Assembly (NCBI RefSeq): GCF_002243515.1
Contig: NZ_CP022657.1
Location: forward strand, 526,001-590,000
Reading direction: 5' to 3'
Length of the DNA stretch: 64,000 nucleotides
Source: Tumebacillus algifaecis
GTDB lineage: Bacteria > Bacillota > Bacilli > Tumebacillales > Tumebacillaceae
Below the pieces are notes generated by a model, which searched no databases, had not been told where the DNA came from, and saw nothing but the letters and a program-made list of their open reading frames with translations. The first letter of the stretch is position 1. The number at the start of each line of letters is the position of its first letter. The translations under genes were made by a program, and so were the position numbers. Shown one piece after another: positions 1 to 10,800 of this stretch.

Positions 1-37
1 ACTATTGTGAAGAAAGCTAGGCTGTCTTCACAATAGT
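1..37. repeat. Perfect 13-bp inverted repeat at window edge
   Basis: Arms ACTATTGTGAAGA (1-13) and TCTTCACAATAGT (25-37) are exact reverse complements around an 11-nt loop. There is no T-run after it, so it may be a transcription-stop hairpin of an upstream gene or the tip of a mobile element; the cut at base 1 prevents a decision. Confidence 0.6.
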
Positions 38-1664
38 GCCAGCCCTGAGATACAGAAGTGAACATTTCTGAGTGGTAGAGCCACGATCTGAGGTACTTTC
101 ATTGGTGCACGCGAAAGTCCTCGATATGATTTGGAAGCAAGTTTGCTTTATCTAAATGGCGAAGATACACTGGAGATTTCAGACCAGATTCCTGAAGTAT
201 GGTGTGCACAGCAAAGAATTTTGGCTCCCGTACAAATGTGGTGGTAAGGCATGCGAGACAGTATCTAGGTTGGTGATTTGGAAACTCACTTATACGAAAG
301 AATGCGGTTTCTGAGCTTCTGGACCGTCGGGATTACGTAACCGATGCGTTTCAGAAGCTCGATTTTTTGTATTCTTGCCTTCAGTAAAACCGTTCGTATT
401 TGGGTACAGGAAATTTCATTGTCGCTCGTTCCGATCTGTTTTGCTGGTACCAGTGGCGAAGCATGGGAGCTGATTCGGGACAGGGTTCTCGATGAGCCGG
501 ATATTTATGATAACGACCGTCGAGGCGAGTTGGTCAAACGAGTCATGGAGAGGTAAAGCGCGGTAGACCGCCAATCTATGGTGTTGATAGGATAAACGTT
601 GATGACAAGACGAAGAAAATCTTTCGAGCCTATTGGTTCAAAGAATATGGTGTTCAAGAAGTAGTGCTCACACGACTACAGTTCATTAGTTTCCGATATA
701 GTAAATGTATTTATTATTTCCTCTTCCTTCCTCCAGTACTTTCGGGCCAAGCGAAATAATTCTTGACCCAATTCCTCACCATGCTCATGTTGATCTCCAA
801 CTCGCGCGGGAAACACTCAAACTGCTTTTGGTCGACGGGATGGGCTATCTTCAGATGGACAGGGTAGCTTCAATCTTATTTCAAGTGAGGAGTGCGCGAT
901 ATGAGCGCGGCAGTATATCATGACCAGTTACAAGAACATCGGGAAGTGGGGAGAATTGATAGGAGACTCTGTCCAATAAAGGGAACCGACATAAAGTTTT
1001 AATGTAGCCACAAATATCTTATCAATTCATATTGGCATAGCTTTTACGGTTATGGATTAGATAAGGGAAATAGTAAACTTGAAGTCTATCAACAATTTTA
1101 CACCAAAATTCCCTATGATCTGTTATGATAAGTAAAATCATATACTGTTCAAATTAAACAAGAACCATTAGGGATAATATGTTCTATTTCGATGAAGATT
1201 CCGATGTACAATGCCCAAAGTGTTAACGATTTGATACTTCTTAAAACGCAGCACTTCGCAACGAGTGCAACGAAATCGCCTTTTCTCGTCAAAAAGAAAG
1301 ACAAGCGATTATTTTGAGCCGAAATAAGTAATTTACACATACATTTACCTGTGATTTTAAATAAAAAAATTCATTTTGCTGAATCAAATATTCGATCAGA
1401 GGTGAGCAGTATGCAGACGAATTTTTTGATGAGCCGGAATCGCAAGGCGTTTCATTGTTCTTGGGCGCTCGTTTAACGCGAGGTGGTTAGGTAATCGTCG
1501 AGAGATGAAAATTATATTTGACAATAATGAATATATTTGTGAAAATATACAAATCAATAGGAATTCTTTACCAATCTGACTAATTGGGCTCGCTTCTCCA
1601 GCTATCGAATATCTGGAAATGATTATAGGGATGTTAATAGACATTTACTGAGGATGGAATTGTC
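38..1664. other. Decayed coding DNA, no intact gene recognised
   Basis: Short open stretches lie in shifting frames on the plus strand. One at 92-244 ends in APVQMWW-stop but begins right after a TGA. Another at roughly 545-690 reads GRPPIYGVDRINVDDKTKK and onward in one frame and then degenerates. A stretch at about 1180-1225 contains a CPKC pair followed by a stop. None has a convincing start, ribosome site and length together, and I do not recognise a family. I read this as remnants of two or three dead genes. Nothing here looks functional except possibly the promoter of the next gene in the AT-rich part after about 1500. Confidence 0.45.
92..244 (+). pseudogene. C-terminal remnant of an unrecognised protein
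   Basis: This is about 50 codons open in one frame, reading GTFIGARESPRYDLE and onward and ending at TAA. The codon before it is TGA and there is no ATG start, so it can only be the tail of a decayed gene. The family was not recognised. Confidence 0.3.
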
Positions 1665-2735
1665 ATGATGGGAAAAGAAAGCCAACATGAAAGTGCCATA
1701 ATGGAGTTACACCGCTATATGCAACAGGTTACTTCTGAAAACCAGATAAATGGCGCTGTATTAGTCATAGAGGCTTACGGACAGTTACTGTTGTTTGAGG
1801 CATACGGAGATCGACAAACCATGCCTGACTCGCTTCCCATGATAAAGGATACGATTTTTGATCTGGCCTCCTTGAGCAAAGTTGTCGCCGTTTTGCCTGC
1901 CGTTTTGCACTTGGCAGGAGAAGGGAAATTGAAACTTGTACAGACGTTGTCATCCATTTTTTCGCTTAAAGCGGGAGAACCTTTGGCAAAGGTCACAATT
2001 GTAGACCTCCTCACGCACCAGGCAGGTTTGTCGGCTCAGACTTTTCTCAAGCAATATGGGCGAGATAAGGAACAGATCATTCGGGGGATTTGCGAAGAAC
2101 CTCCTGACTATGCATGCAGAACGCAGGTGAAGTACAGCAATCGTGGATTTGTACTATTAGGTGAAATTATCGAACGGGTAGGCGGAACAACACTTGATCA
2201 ATATGTTGCGAAGAACATATGGCATCCGCTTGGCATGACAGACACGTGCTACAATCCATCACCTGTCCTTACGTCACGCATAGCGCCCACAGAATTTATT
2301 CCGGAGCTTGGTGCGTGCAAGAAAGGGATCGTTCACGATGAAAACGCAGAATGGCTCGGAGGCGTGGCTGGGCATGCGGGGGTCTTCTCGACGGCTGGAG
2401 ATCTTGTCAAGTTTTGTAGGATGATCCTGGACCTTGGAAGGTACGAAGGCCGCCAGCTGTTACCGGCAGAATTGGTGAAAGAATCCTTGCGCAACCATAC
2501 CCAAGGTCTTGGAGAGTCGCGGGGATTCGGCTGGGATACTTTTCAAGTGCAGGGCCAAACAGAACCGGTATTCGGTCACCTAGGATTCACTGGAACAAGT
2601 CTCTGGATTTCTCCGCAGAAGGAGTGCTTTGGCATATTGCTCACGAATCGCGTTCACCCGGATCGGGAATCACAACAGATCCGGACGATACGGCGTAATG
2701 TGTTGCAAAAAATGATTCAGGCAGTACGATGCTAG
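1665..2735 (+). CDS. Beta-lactamase-fold serine hydrolase, AmiE/YbbE-like
   Basis: This 356-residue protein belongs to the class C beta-lactamase/DD-peptidase fold. The nucleophile motif SxxK is S69-L-S-K72, the second motif is Y157-S-N159, and the third element is H305-L-G in GHLGFTGTS. The stretch VHDENAEWLGGVAGHAGVFS is characteristic of the AmiE/YbbE branch, whose Bacillus member removes peptide from N-acetylmuramic acid. No signal peptide is seen, so it probably acts in the cytoplasm. The stop lies 34 bases before the NRPS start and the genes are co-directional, so it is probably co-transcribed. It could trim or activate the peptide product, or act on muropeptides, which would match the MurA paralog at the far end of the cluster. 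Fold assignment is firm; the substrate is inference. Confidence 0.85.
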   Translation: MMGKESQHESAIMELHRYMQQVTSENQINGAVLVIEAYGQLLLFEAYGDRQTMPDSLPMIKDTIFDLASLSKVVAVLPAVLHLAGEGKLKLVQTLSSIFSLKAGEPLAKVTIVDLLTHQAGLSAQTFLKQYGRDKEQIIRGICEEPPDYACRTQVKYSNRGFVLLGEIIERVGGTTLDQYVAKNIWHPLGMTDTCYNPSPVLTSRIAPTEFIPELGACKKGIVHDENAEWLGGVAGHAGVFSTAGDLVKFCRMILDLGRYEGRQLLPAELVKESLRNHTQGLGESRGFGWDTFQVQGQTEPVFGHLGFTGTSLWISPQKECFGILLTNRVHPDRESQQIRTIRRNVLQKMIQAVRC

Positions 2736-2769
2736 CGAGTGATAGCATTTATCAAGGAGGGGGCTACCG

Positions 2770-5700
2770 ATGTCCTATTCCACTTCATCTAGTATGGAAG
2801 TGAAAAAACGAGTTCACCAATTGTTTGAAGAACAGGTCGAACAATCGTTATTGTCTACTGCCCTTGTTTTGGGTGATCATGCATTGTCCTATGTTCAACT
2901 CAACGAAAAAGCAAATCAATTGGCACGGTATTTGCGAGATCGCGGAGTAGGAAGAGGGGATTTTGTCGGGATCGGTATGGAACGCTCGTTCGACATGTAC
3001 ATCGCCGTACTCGCTATCTTGAAAGCAGGCGGTGTTTGTGTTCCGTTTGATTCGGATTACCCCAAGGAACGATTAGAATATATGCTGGAAGATGTGGGGG
3101 TGTCGCTCTTGGTCACTCAAACATCACTCGCAAAATGTTTTCCCCTTCCGGAAAATAATATCTTCTGTTTGGATTCGAATTGGAGCATCGTCGAAAAAGA
3201 ACTCACCGACAACCTGAACATCGAAGGAACACCCGAGGATCTTGCTTATATTTATTATACTTCTGGCTCAACAGGCAGACCAAAAGGTGTTATGGTACCT
3301 CATCAAGGTATTGTGCGGCTTGTGAAATACACAAATTATCATGGTTTCCACCGTGACGAGGTCTTTTTGCAGTATTCTTCGATTTCCTTTGATGCCGCAA
3401 CTTTTGAAATTTGGGGAAGCCTGCTGAACGGTTCGCTCTTGGTGATCTATCCTTCACCGACGATTGATATCTTTGAATTCGGGGAAATTCTGATAAGACT
3501 ACAGGTTACTACTTTGTGGATGACCGCAGGATTCTTTCCACTTGTTGTCGACAATCAGCTTGATTCGCTGCGTTCCCTGCAAACCATCTTTGTTGGAGGT
3601 GACGTGGTTTCAGCGATTCATGTGAAAAAAGTTCTACAGTACTTGCCGGGAATTCGTGTTGTGAATGCTTATGGCCCTACAGAAAATACAACATTCAGTA
3701 CTTTCTTTGAAATGACGGATGTATCTCAAATCGAAGAAAATATCCCAATTGGGAGATCGATCAACCATTCAGAGGCTTTTGTTTTCGATGAGTCTGGAGT
3801 ACCTGTTGTAATGGGGGACCCTGGAGAGTTGTATGTGGGAGGGGCCGGATTGGCACGCGGTTACTTGAATCTCCCTGAACTCTCTAGGGAAAAATTTATT
3901 CCCCATCCATTGCAGACGAACACAGATGCAAAATTATATCGAACCGGTGATCTGGTCTCTCAGAGGCCGGATGGAAACTTGGAGTTTTTGGGGCGGATCG
4001 ATCAACAGGTTAAGATACGCGGATTTCGCATCGAACTAAGTGAAATTGAAGCTCAGATTCGAAACTGTGCTAACGTTTTGAATACAGTTGTAACGGTTGT
4101 GACAAAATCACCTAGTGACAAAAGGATAGGTGCCTATTTTATCGCTGAACCGGGTACTGTTGTGACTGCGAAGGATGTGCGACAGGACCTGCAAAGTCGA
4201 CTGCCTTCCTATATGATGCCAACGTATTTTCAACAACTAGAGGAGTTTCCTCTTACCTCAAATGGGAAAATCGATAAAAATCGACTGCCACAATTCGATG
4301 CTTCTGATCGGAAAAGATCGTTGATTGAGCCCCGTACTGAGACGGAAATGAGGCTCTCGGCTCTGTGGAACGAAGTGTTGGACACCCCTGTAAGCAGCTT
4401 GGAAGATGATTTTCTGGAGGCAGGGGGGAATTCACTTCTCGCCATAAAACTTCTGACCCGCATCTCAGCTGAGTTTGGCATCCGCTTGAATATAAGTGTG
4501 ATTTTCGAATTGCTTAAACTGGGGGATTTGTCCAAACGAATCGAAAGAGAACTGAAAAATAATTGCGCGGAAAATGTGCCAGTAATTCCGGATGTCGACT
4601 TGGAATATCGTCGATTATCCTTGGCGCAAGAACAGTTGTGGATGCTGGATCAACTGGTTGCGGAGCGCTCTGCTTACAACATCGTGTCCGCCTATAGAAT
4701 GAAGGGCGTACTAGATACTGCTGTTTTGCACCGTAGTTTTCTGATGATGATTGAAAGGCATGAGATACTCCGCACGGTTTTTACCCAAAACGATGGAGAT
4801 GTGCAGTACCAACGTGTGGAATCGTTTGAAGTGCCTCTAACAATCATTGAATTGCAGAAATTCAACTCGGATGAAAGGGAGGATCTTTTCCAAGAGAAGC
4901 TCAGTGAATTAATGGCTACACAGTTCAATTTGGAAGAGGGCCCATTGCTAAATCTAACCTTGTTTCAGATGACTGCTGAGGAGTTTGTGTTTGTGCTGGT
5001 CGCCCATCATATAATTTTGGATGGCTGGTCGCTTGGCATTCTGTACAATGAGATATCACAATTCTATCGAGCCGAGAAGAGGGGTTCGTGTCAACCGATT
5101 CCTGCTATTCAGTATCGTTATGCAGATTATGCGAAGTGGCAGCGTGAAAATTCGGAGAGCAGCAAAGTACGAGGGGATCTGGAGTATTGGAAGCAACAAT
5201 TGTCAGGAATACCAGATCTATTGCCGTTACCAACAGACTATCAACGTCCTGTAGTCGAGAGTAATAAGGGAGGAACGTACTACTTCCGCGTATCGCACGA
5301 TTTGCATGCGAAGTTGAATTCGCATGCAAAGGCAAGGGGTATGACGCTGTTTATGGTTATGCTTGCTGCGTATAAGACTCTTTTATTTCGTTATACGGGT
5401 CAAACTGACATCACGGTCGGGACACACGCGGCTGGCCGCGAGACGGATGCATTCGATTCTCTAATTGGATATTTTGTGAATACACTCGTGTTGCGAACAG
5501 ACTTTTCTGAAGACCTCTCGTTTGAAGAACTGCTTAAGTTGGTAAAGCGTGTGACGCTGGAAGCTTTTTCACATCAAAGTCTTCGCTTTGAGCAGTTGGT
5601 GAAAGAGTTGAAACCGGAACGCAGTCTGGGATGGAATCCGTTATTTCAAGCTGCATTTGTTTTGCAAAACGTAGATATACACAATTGGAACCTTCCAAAT

Positions 5701-7875
5701 GTTGAGGTAACTCCATTTGAAGCCAAGCAGGAGTTTAGCAAATTCGATCTTTCCTTATTCATGGAAGAGACTCAGCAGGGACTGACAGGGAAATTGGTTT
5801 ATAGACTGGACTTGTTTAAAGCAACCACCATCAAGCGGATGATGGATCATTATTTGAAGCTCTTGCAAGTCATGGTGGAGGAGCCGGACCGTAGAGTCTC
5901 GACAGCTCAACTGGTGTCTGCAAATGAGATGCAGACCATCGTAGCGGAAAGTCATGGCGAGTGCATGGAACTATCTCATTCTTTTCTATTTACTGAAATG
6001 TTTGAGCAAGTAGCGGCAACGTATTCGAATAGGATCGCACTCATCTACGAGGATAAACAATACACCTATCAAGAATTGAACCGTATTTCAAATCAAGTAG
6101 CACATTTCTTGCAGAAAGTTGGAGTTGGGCCCGGAAAGTTGGTAGGGATCTATTTAAATCGTTCCGAAAAGTTGTTGATCGCAATGTTGGGGATCTTGAA
6201 GGCCGGCGGGGCGTATGTTCCGTTTGATACGAAGCTTCCCAAGGAACGAATGGAGTTTATGATCCAAGATACTGGACTTGTAGCATTGATCACTGAGGAA
6301 GATTCGCAAAGTGCAGGAACAAGTTCGACCGTTATCGTGAACCTTGAGCAAAAATGGGAGCAGATCATCTGTGAGCCCGATTGGAATTTACCTTGTGCGA
6401 ATCATGCGGAGGACCCGATCTATTTGATTTACACATCGGGGACTACTGGAAAACCGAAAGGCGTTGTGATTGAACACAGGAACTTATTAAATTACCTGCA
6501 TGGCATTATTCGCGTGATGAAAGTGGAGCCAGGCATGAGCTTTGCAACCGTTTCGAGTTTGGCGGCTGATTTAGGGAACACGATGATCTTCCCAGCCCTA
6601 AGTACGGGTGGGACGCTTCATATCATCAGTTCAGAGCGCGTAATGGACGCTGAGGCATTAGCCGAGTATTTCGGGCGGCATTCGATTGACTTTCTTAAAA
6701 TTGTTCCGTCGCATTTTCAGGCGCTGTCTAGTTCTGATATGAAACAAGTTTTACCCCAAAAATGTTTGGTGTTTGGTGGTGAGAGTCTTAGAACACGCCT
6801 GTTGAACAAAATTCATCAGGTGAGTCCTGAACTTGTGGTCATGAACCATTATGGTCCGACAGAAACGACTGTAGGGGTTTTGGCATATCGAGTACCGAAG
6901 CATACAGGTGGTGAGCATGATGCTATCGTCCCGCTGGGGCGACCACTCGCTAATAGCATTGCGTACATTCTAGATGCAAAACTCCAACCAGTGCCGCAGG
7001 GTGTACCCGGTGAACTGTACATTGGAGGTGCAGGAGTTTCAAAAGGATATTTGGGTAATCCTGAACTGACGAATGAACGGTTTATTCCGGATCCTTATTC
7101 AGACAAACCGAATAGCTATTTGTATAAATCGGGAGATCTTGTGTGCCGCACGGAAAATGGTTTGATCTCCTTTATTGGCCGACTAGATCATCAAGTCAAA
7201 ATCCGTGGGTATCGGATTGAGCCGGGGGATATTGAGTCGGCGCTACTCTCGTACCCGTCCGTGCAAGAAGCGGTTGTCATTGCACACAGCGTTTCGGGAG
7301 AACAAGCCCGTCTCATCGCGTATGTAGTCTTAGTTGAACTAACGAACGCCACACCGGCTGAAGTAAGATGTTTTCTTAATCAGAAAATCCCTGATTATAT
7401 GATACCAACTGAGATTGTTTTCTTATCGGAAATGCCACTCAATGCTAATGGGAAGATCAACAGAGGCGCACTCCCGCTTCCGGAACTGTCCAGAGTGATT
7501 TCTGAAGAATTGGAAAGCGAATCAGGTACGCCATTGGAAATCGAGTTGACTTCCATTTGGAGAGAAGTGCTTGGAGTAAATACGATCAACCGCTACGATA
7601 ATTTCTTTGACCTCGGAGGACATTCTCTTCTCGCAACACAGGTGCTGTCACGCATTCGGAAATCTTTAGGGATAAACATAACGTTACGTGACCTTTTCCA
7701 AGCTCCGACAATTTATCAGTTAAGCCAAGTCGTGGAGTCTTGCGAAACTGAGATTTCGATGTCACTTTCAAATCCTCAGGAACTAATCGTTGAAAGTCTA
7801 TCTGAAATGGACCTTGATGATCTGTCAGATGAGGATGTTGAAAAATTATTAATAAATCTACTGGATGGAGAGTGA
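2770..7875 (+). CDS. NRPS loading and second module: A-PCP-C-A-PCP
   Basis: This 1701-residue synthetase starts directly with an adenylation domain (core YTSGSTGRPKG near residue 164). A carrier follows (AGGNSLLA near 550), then a condensation domain (HHIILDG near 746), a second adenylation domain (YTSGTTGKPKG near 1221) and a second carrier (LGGHSLLA near 1615). There is no thioesterase, so the chain passes to the next protein, whose start overlaps this stop. Hand alignment to PheA numbering gives A1 code DAFWIVATFK, closest to Val-type codes, and A2 code DLTKVGHVGK, one residue from the known Asp code DLTKVGHIGK. Lack of an N-terminal condensation domain marks it as the initiating protein. 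Ribosome site AAGGAGGGGG sits just upstream. Architecture is certain; A1 specificity is tentative and A2 is fairly good. Confidence 0.95.
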   Translation: MSYSTSSSMEVKKRVHQLFEEQVEQSLLSTALVLGDHALSYVQLNEKANQLARYLRDRGVGRGDFVGIGMERSFDMYIAVLAILKAGGVCVPFDSDYPKERLEYMLEDVGVSLLVTQTSLAKCFPLPENNIFCLDSNWSIVEKELTDNLNIEGTPEDLAYIYYTSGSTGRPKGVMVPHQGIVRLVKYTNYHGFHRDEVFLQYSSISFDAATFEIWGSLLNGSLLVIYPSPTIDIFEFGEILIRLQVTTLWMTAGFFPLVVDNQLDSLRSLQTIFVGGDVVSAIHVKKVLQYLPGIRVVNAYGPTENTTFSTFFEMTDVSQIEENIPIGRSINHSEAFVFDESGVPVVMGDPGELYVGGAGLARGYLNLPELSREKFIPHPLQTNTDAKLYRTGDLVSQRPDGNLEFLGRIDQQVKIRGFRIELSEIEAQIRNCANVLNTVVTVVTKSPSDKRIGAYFIAEPGTVVTAKDVRQDLQSRLPSYMMPTYFQQLEEFPLTSNGKIDKNRLPQFDASDRKRSLIEPRTETEMRLSALWNEVLDTPVSSLEDDFLEAGGNSLLAIKLLTRISAEFGIRLNISVIFELLKLGDLSKRIERELKNNCAENVPVIPDVDLEYRRLSLAQEQLWMLDQLVAERSAYNIVSAYRMKGVLDTAVLHRSFLMMIERHEILRTVFTQNDGDVQYQRVESFEVPLTIIELQKFNSDEREDLFQEKLSELMATQFNLEEGPLLNLTLFQMTAEEFVFVLVAHHIILDGWSLGILYNEISQFYRAEKRGSCQPIPAIQYRYADYAKWQRENSESSKVRGDLEYWKQQLSGIPDLLPLPTDYQRPVVESNKGGTYYFRVSHDLHAKLNSHAKARGMTLFMVMLAAYKTLLFRYTGQTDITVGTHAAGRETDAFDSLIGYFVNTLVLRTDFSEDLSFEELLKLVKRVTLEAFSHQSLRFEQLVKELKPERSLGWNPLFQAAFVLQNVDIHNWNLPNVEVTPFEAKQEFSKFDLSLFMEETQQGLTGKLVYRLDLFKATTIKRMMDHYLKLLQVMVEEPDRRVSTAQLVSANEMQTIVAESHGECMELSHSFLFTEMFEQVAATYSNRIALIYEDKQYTYQELNRISNQVAHFLQKVGVGPGKLVGIYLNRSEKLLIAMLGILKAGGAYVPFDTKLPKERMEFMIQDTGLVALITEEDSQSAGTSSTVIVNLEQKWEQIICEPDWNLPCANHAEDPIYLIYTSGTTGKPKGVVIEHRNLLNYLHGIIRVMKVEPGMSFATVSSLAADLGNTMIFPALSTGGTLHIISSERVMDAEALAEYFGRHSIDFLKIVPSHFQALSSSDMKQVLPQKCLVFGGESLRTRLLNKIHQVSPELVVMNHYGPTETTVGVLAYRVPKHTGGEHDAIVPLGRPLANSIAYILDAKLQPVPQGVPGELYIGGAGVSKGYLGNPELTNERFIPDPYSDKPNSYLYKSGDLVCRTENGLISFIGRLDHQVKIRGYRIEPGDIESALLSYPSVQEAVVIAHSVSGEQARLIAYVVLVELTNATPAEVRCFLNQKIPDYMIPTEIVFLSEMPLNANGKINRGALPLPELSRVISEELESESGTPLEIELTSIWREVLGVNTINRYDNFFDLGGHSLLATQVLSRIRKSLGINITLRDLFQAPTIYQLSQVVESCETEISMSLSNPQELIVESLSEMDLDDLSDEDVEKLLINLLDGE

Positions 7876-7879
7876 GAGC

Positions 7880-10800
7880 ATGGCGGAACAAATTAAGAAT
7901 TTGTCACCTGATGAGAAACGTAAATTGTTGGCTCGTCTTTTGCAGGAGAAAGGTGCCCGGGATGCACATCACCCGGCATCCTTCGCTCAGCAGAGGTTGT
8001 GGTTCCTAGAGCAATTGGCACCGGGAGAAGCGACTTATAATTTTCCGTTTGTCATTCACTTTCATGGGAGTCTGCACCAGCAAGCTTTGATGCAAGGCTT
8101 GAGGGAACTTGCTCAGCGACAAGAAGCGTTGCGTACAACGTTTCGAAATAAAGACGGAGAACTTATGCAATTCATCGCCCCGGTAAAAGACAATGTGCCA
8201 TTGCAGGTTCGTAATCTGTATCAGGCGCCATTAAATGAAAAAAACGCGATTGTTCGGGAAATCTTGCATGAAGAGTCTGTACGTGGATTTGATCTTGAAA
8301 ACGGTCCTTTGATGAGATTGCTTCTCTTGCAAGTGGAGGAAGAAAAAACTCTGCTGTCCGTCACCATGCATCACATCATCACAGACGGATGGTCTTTGCA
8401 AGTGTTTGCTGATGAACTGGTAACGCTCTATCAAGCAGCGGTTGCTGGCGTGACTAGTGCCTTGCCGTCTCTTGAGATGACCTATTCCGATTATGCGAAA
8501 TGGCAACGAAAATGGATGCAGGGGGATGTTTTGAAAGAAGAGGTCGAGCATTGGAGGAACAAGTTGGAGGGGGCTCCGACAATTCTCGAACTCCCAACTG
8601 ACTTTCAACGCCCTGCCGTACAAAAATCGAGCGGTGCTACTTTCTCATTCGCCCTCCCCGGAGATGTTGTCGAGGTGTTACAAAAAATCGGCCGGGAACA
8701 CAACACGACACTTTTTACTGTCTTGCTATCGGCGTTCCAAGTTTTTCTGCATCGTTATAGTAAACAAAACGACCTATTGATCGGAACGCCGATTGCCGGG
8801 CGGAACCGTATTGAAATTGAGAGGACAATCGGTTTTTTCGTCAACTCTTTAATTGTGCGTTCGAAATTGTACCAAGAAGATTCATTCCTTGATTTCCTTG
8901 ATCGCATGAAGGAAGAAGTCTTAGATGCTTTTACGCATCAGGATTTGCCTTTCGAACGACTGGTCGAAGAATTGCAACCGAAACGAGATCGTAGTTTACA
9001 CCCCTTGTTCCAGGTCATGTTTGCATACAAGGAGGCATCTCGCATGGTATGGAACCTAGAAGATGTCACCATCCAAGCGGAACTTGGGGAAGTGGAAGTT
9101 TCAAAATTCGATTTGACATTAAATATTTCGCACTCAACGGAAGCTTTGCAGGCAGAGTTCGAGTATAGTAGCGATTTATTCAAACCAAGAACAATCGCGC
9201 GGATGGCAGAACATTTCAAGAAGTTGCTCCAAGGTATTGCTGCAAATCCGAAACGTCGTCTTGGAGAGGTGCCTCTGATTACGGAACAGGAAATGGACAT
9301 CATTCTTCATGAATGGAACGGTAGGCAACTTGATGTTGACCTTAGCAAATGCCTGCATCAAGTGTTTCAAGAACAAGCTGAACGTACGCCTCATGCTGTT
9401 GCTATCGTTTATCAAGATCGGCACATGACTTATAAGGAATTGAATCAACGTGCTAACAAGTTGGCTCATTTCCTGCAAAAAAGAGGTGTTGGTCCGGAGG
9501 TGACCGTAGGGATTGCGATCAATCGAAAGCCTGAACTTATTATCGGGCTACTAGGGATCTTGAAAGCGGGTGGATGCTATGTTCCACTTGACCCTGCCTA
9601 CCCGAGAAACCGGTTGCTTAGCATGGTGGAGATGAGTCAACCGATCATTTTGTTGACGGAAAAATCAACACATTTCATTTTTGAAGGAATAAGGGTTCCT
9701 TGCATTGCCTTTGACGAACTTGAACATTTGGCTGCCCAAGAACAGACTTCCCCTCCTTCCACTGATGTTCGCCCTGATCACTTGTCCTATATGATTTTTA
9801 CATCCGGTACCACTGGGCAACCTAAAGGCGTCATGGTTCAACATGATTCCTTGATGAATGCTGCGTTTGTATGGAAGCACGAATACCAGTTGAAGGAAGA
9901 CGATCGATTTTTGCAATTAGCAAGCGCCTCTTTTGACGTGTTTACAGGTGACCTTGCGCGAATGATCATCAGTGGAGGTACGCTTGTAATTTGTCCCGAC
10001 GAATGGAAAATTGACATGCCTATGTTATCTAAACTGATGATCAATGAACGCATTACATTCGTGGATTCCACTCCGGCTTTGATCGTTCCGTTGGTGAACT
10101 TTCTGGGCAATCACGGATTATCCTTGGAGCATTTGCGTTTTTTGGTCACGGGAGCAGATTCGTTGTCGATAGAGGATTACAAAAAGATGCGGTCGAGCTT
10201 GGGGAATTGGACGCGCATACTTAATAGTTATGGGGTTACCGAAGCAACTATTGACTCAAGTTATCTGGAGCCGGATCAAATTTATTTGGAGACGACGGGT
10301 TTCGGCTACGTATCAATTGGTAATGCACTGCCGAACATGAGTTTTTATGTTTTGGATGAGAACATGCAGATGCAGCCGATTGGTCTTACGGGCGAGTTGT
10401 ACATCGGAGGTCTGGGAGTCGCTCGCGGTTACCTGCATCGTGAGGACTTGACGGCGATGAGGTTTGTTGAGGACCCATACATGCCAGGCAGAAAAATGTA
10501 TCGTACCGGTGACTTGGTAAAATGGAGTGATCAAGGCAATGTGGAATTTTTAGGAAGAACTGATCACCAAGTTAAAGTTCGCGGCTTTAGGATTGAGTTG
10601 GGGGAGATTGAATCCATTCTGACTAGACATCCTAAAGTACGAGAGGCAGTGGTGGTAGCCAAAGAAATCGGAGTTGAAAAGCGTCTGGTTGCTTACGTGG
10701 GAGCCAACGAGGAAACGTCGGTAACCGAACAGGAAATGCGCGCGCATGTTATGGGAGTGCTGCCCGACTACATGGTTCCGTCCATATTCATTTGGATGAA

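Noticed and set aside
1149-1644. Minus-strand frames of 63 and 82 codons
   Set aside because: No ribosome sites, AT-rich low-complexity hydrophobic content and no recognised family.
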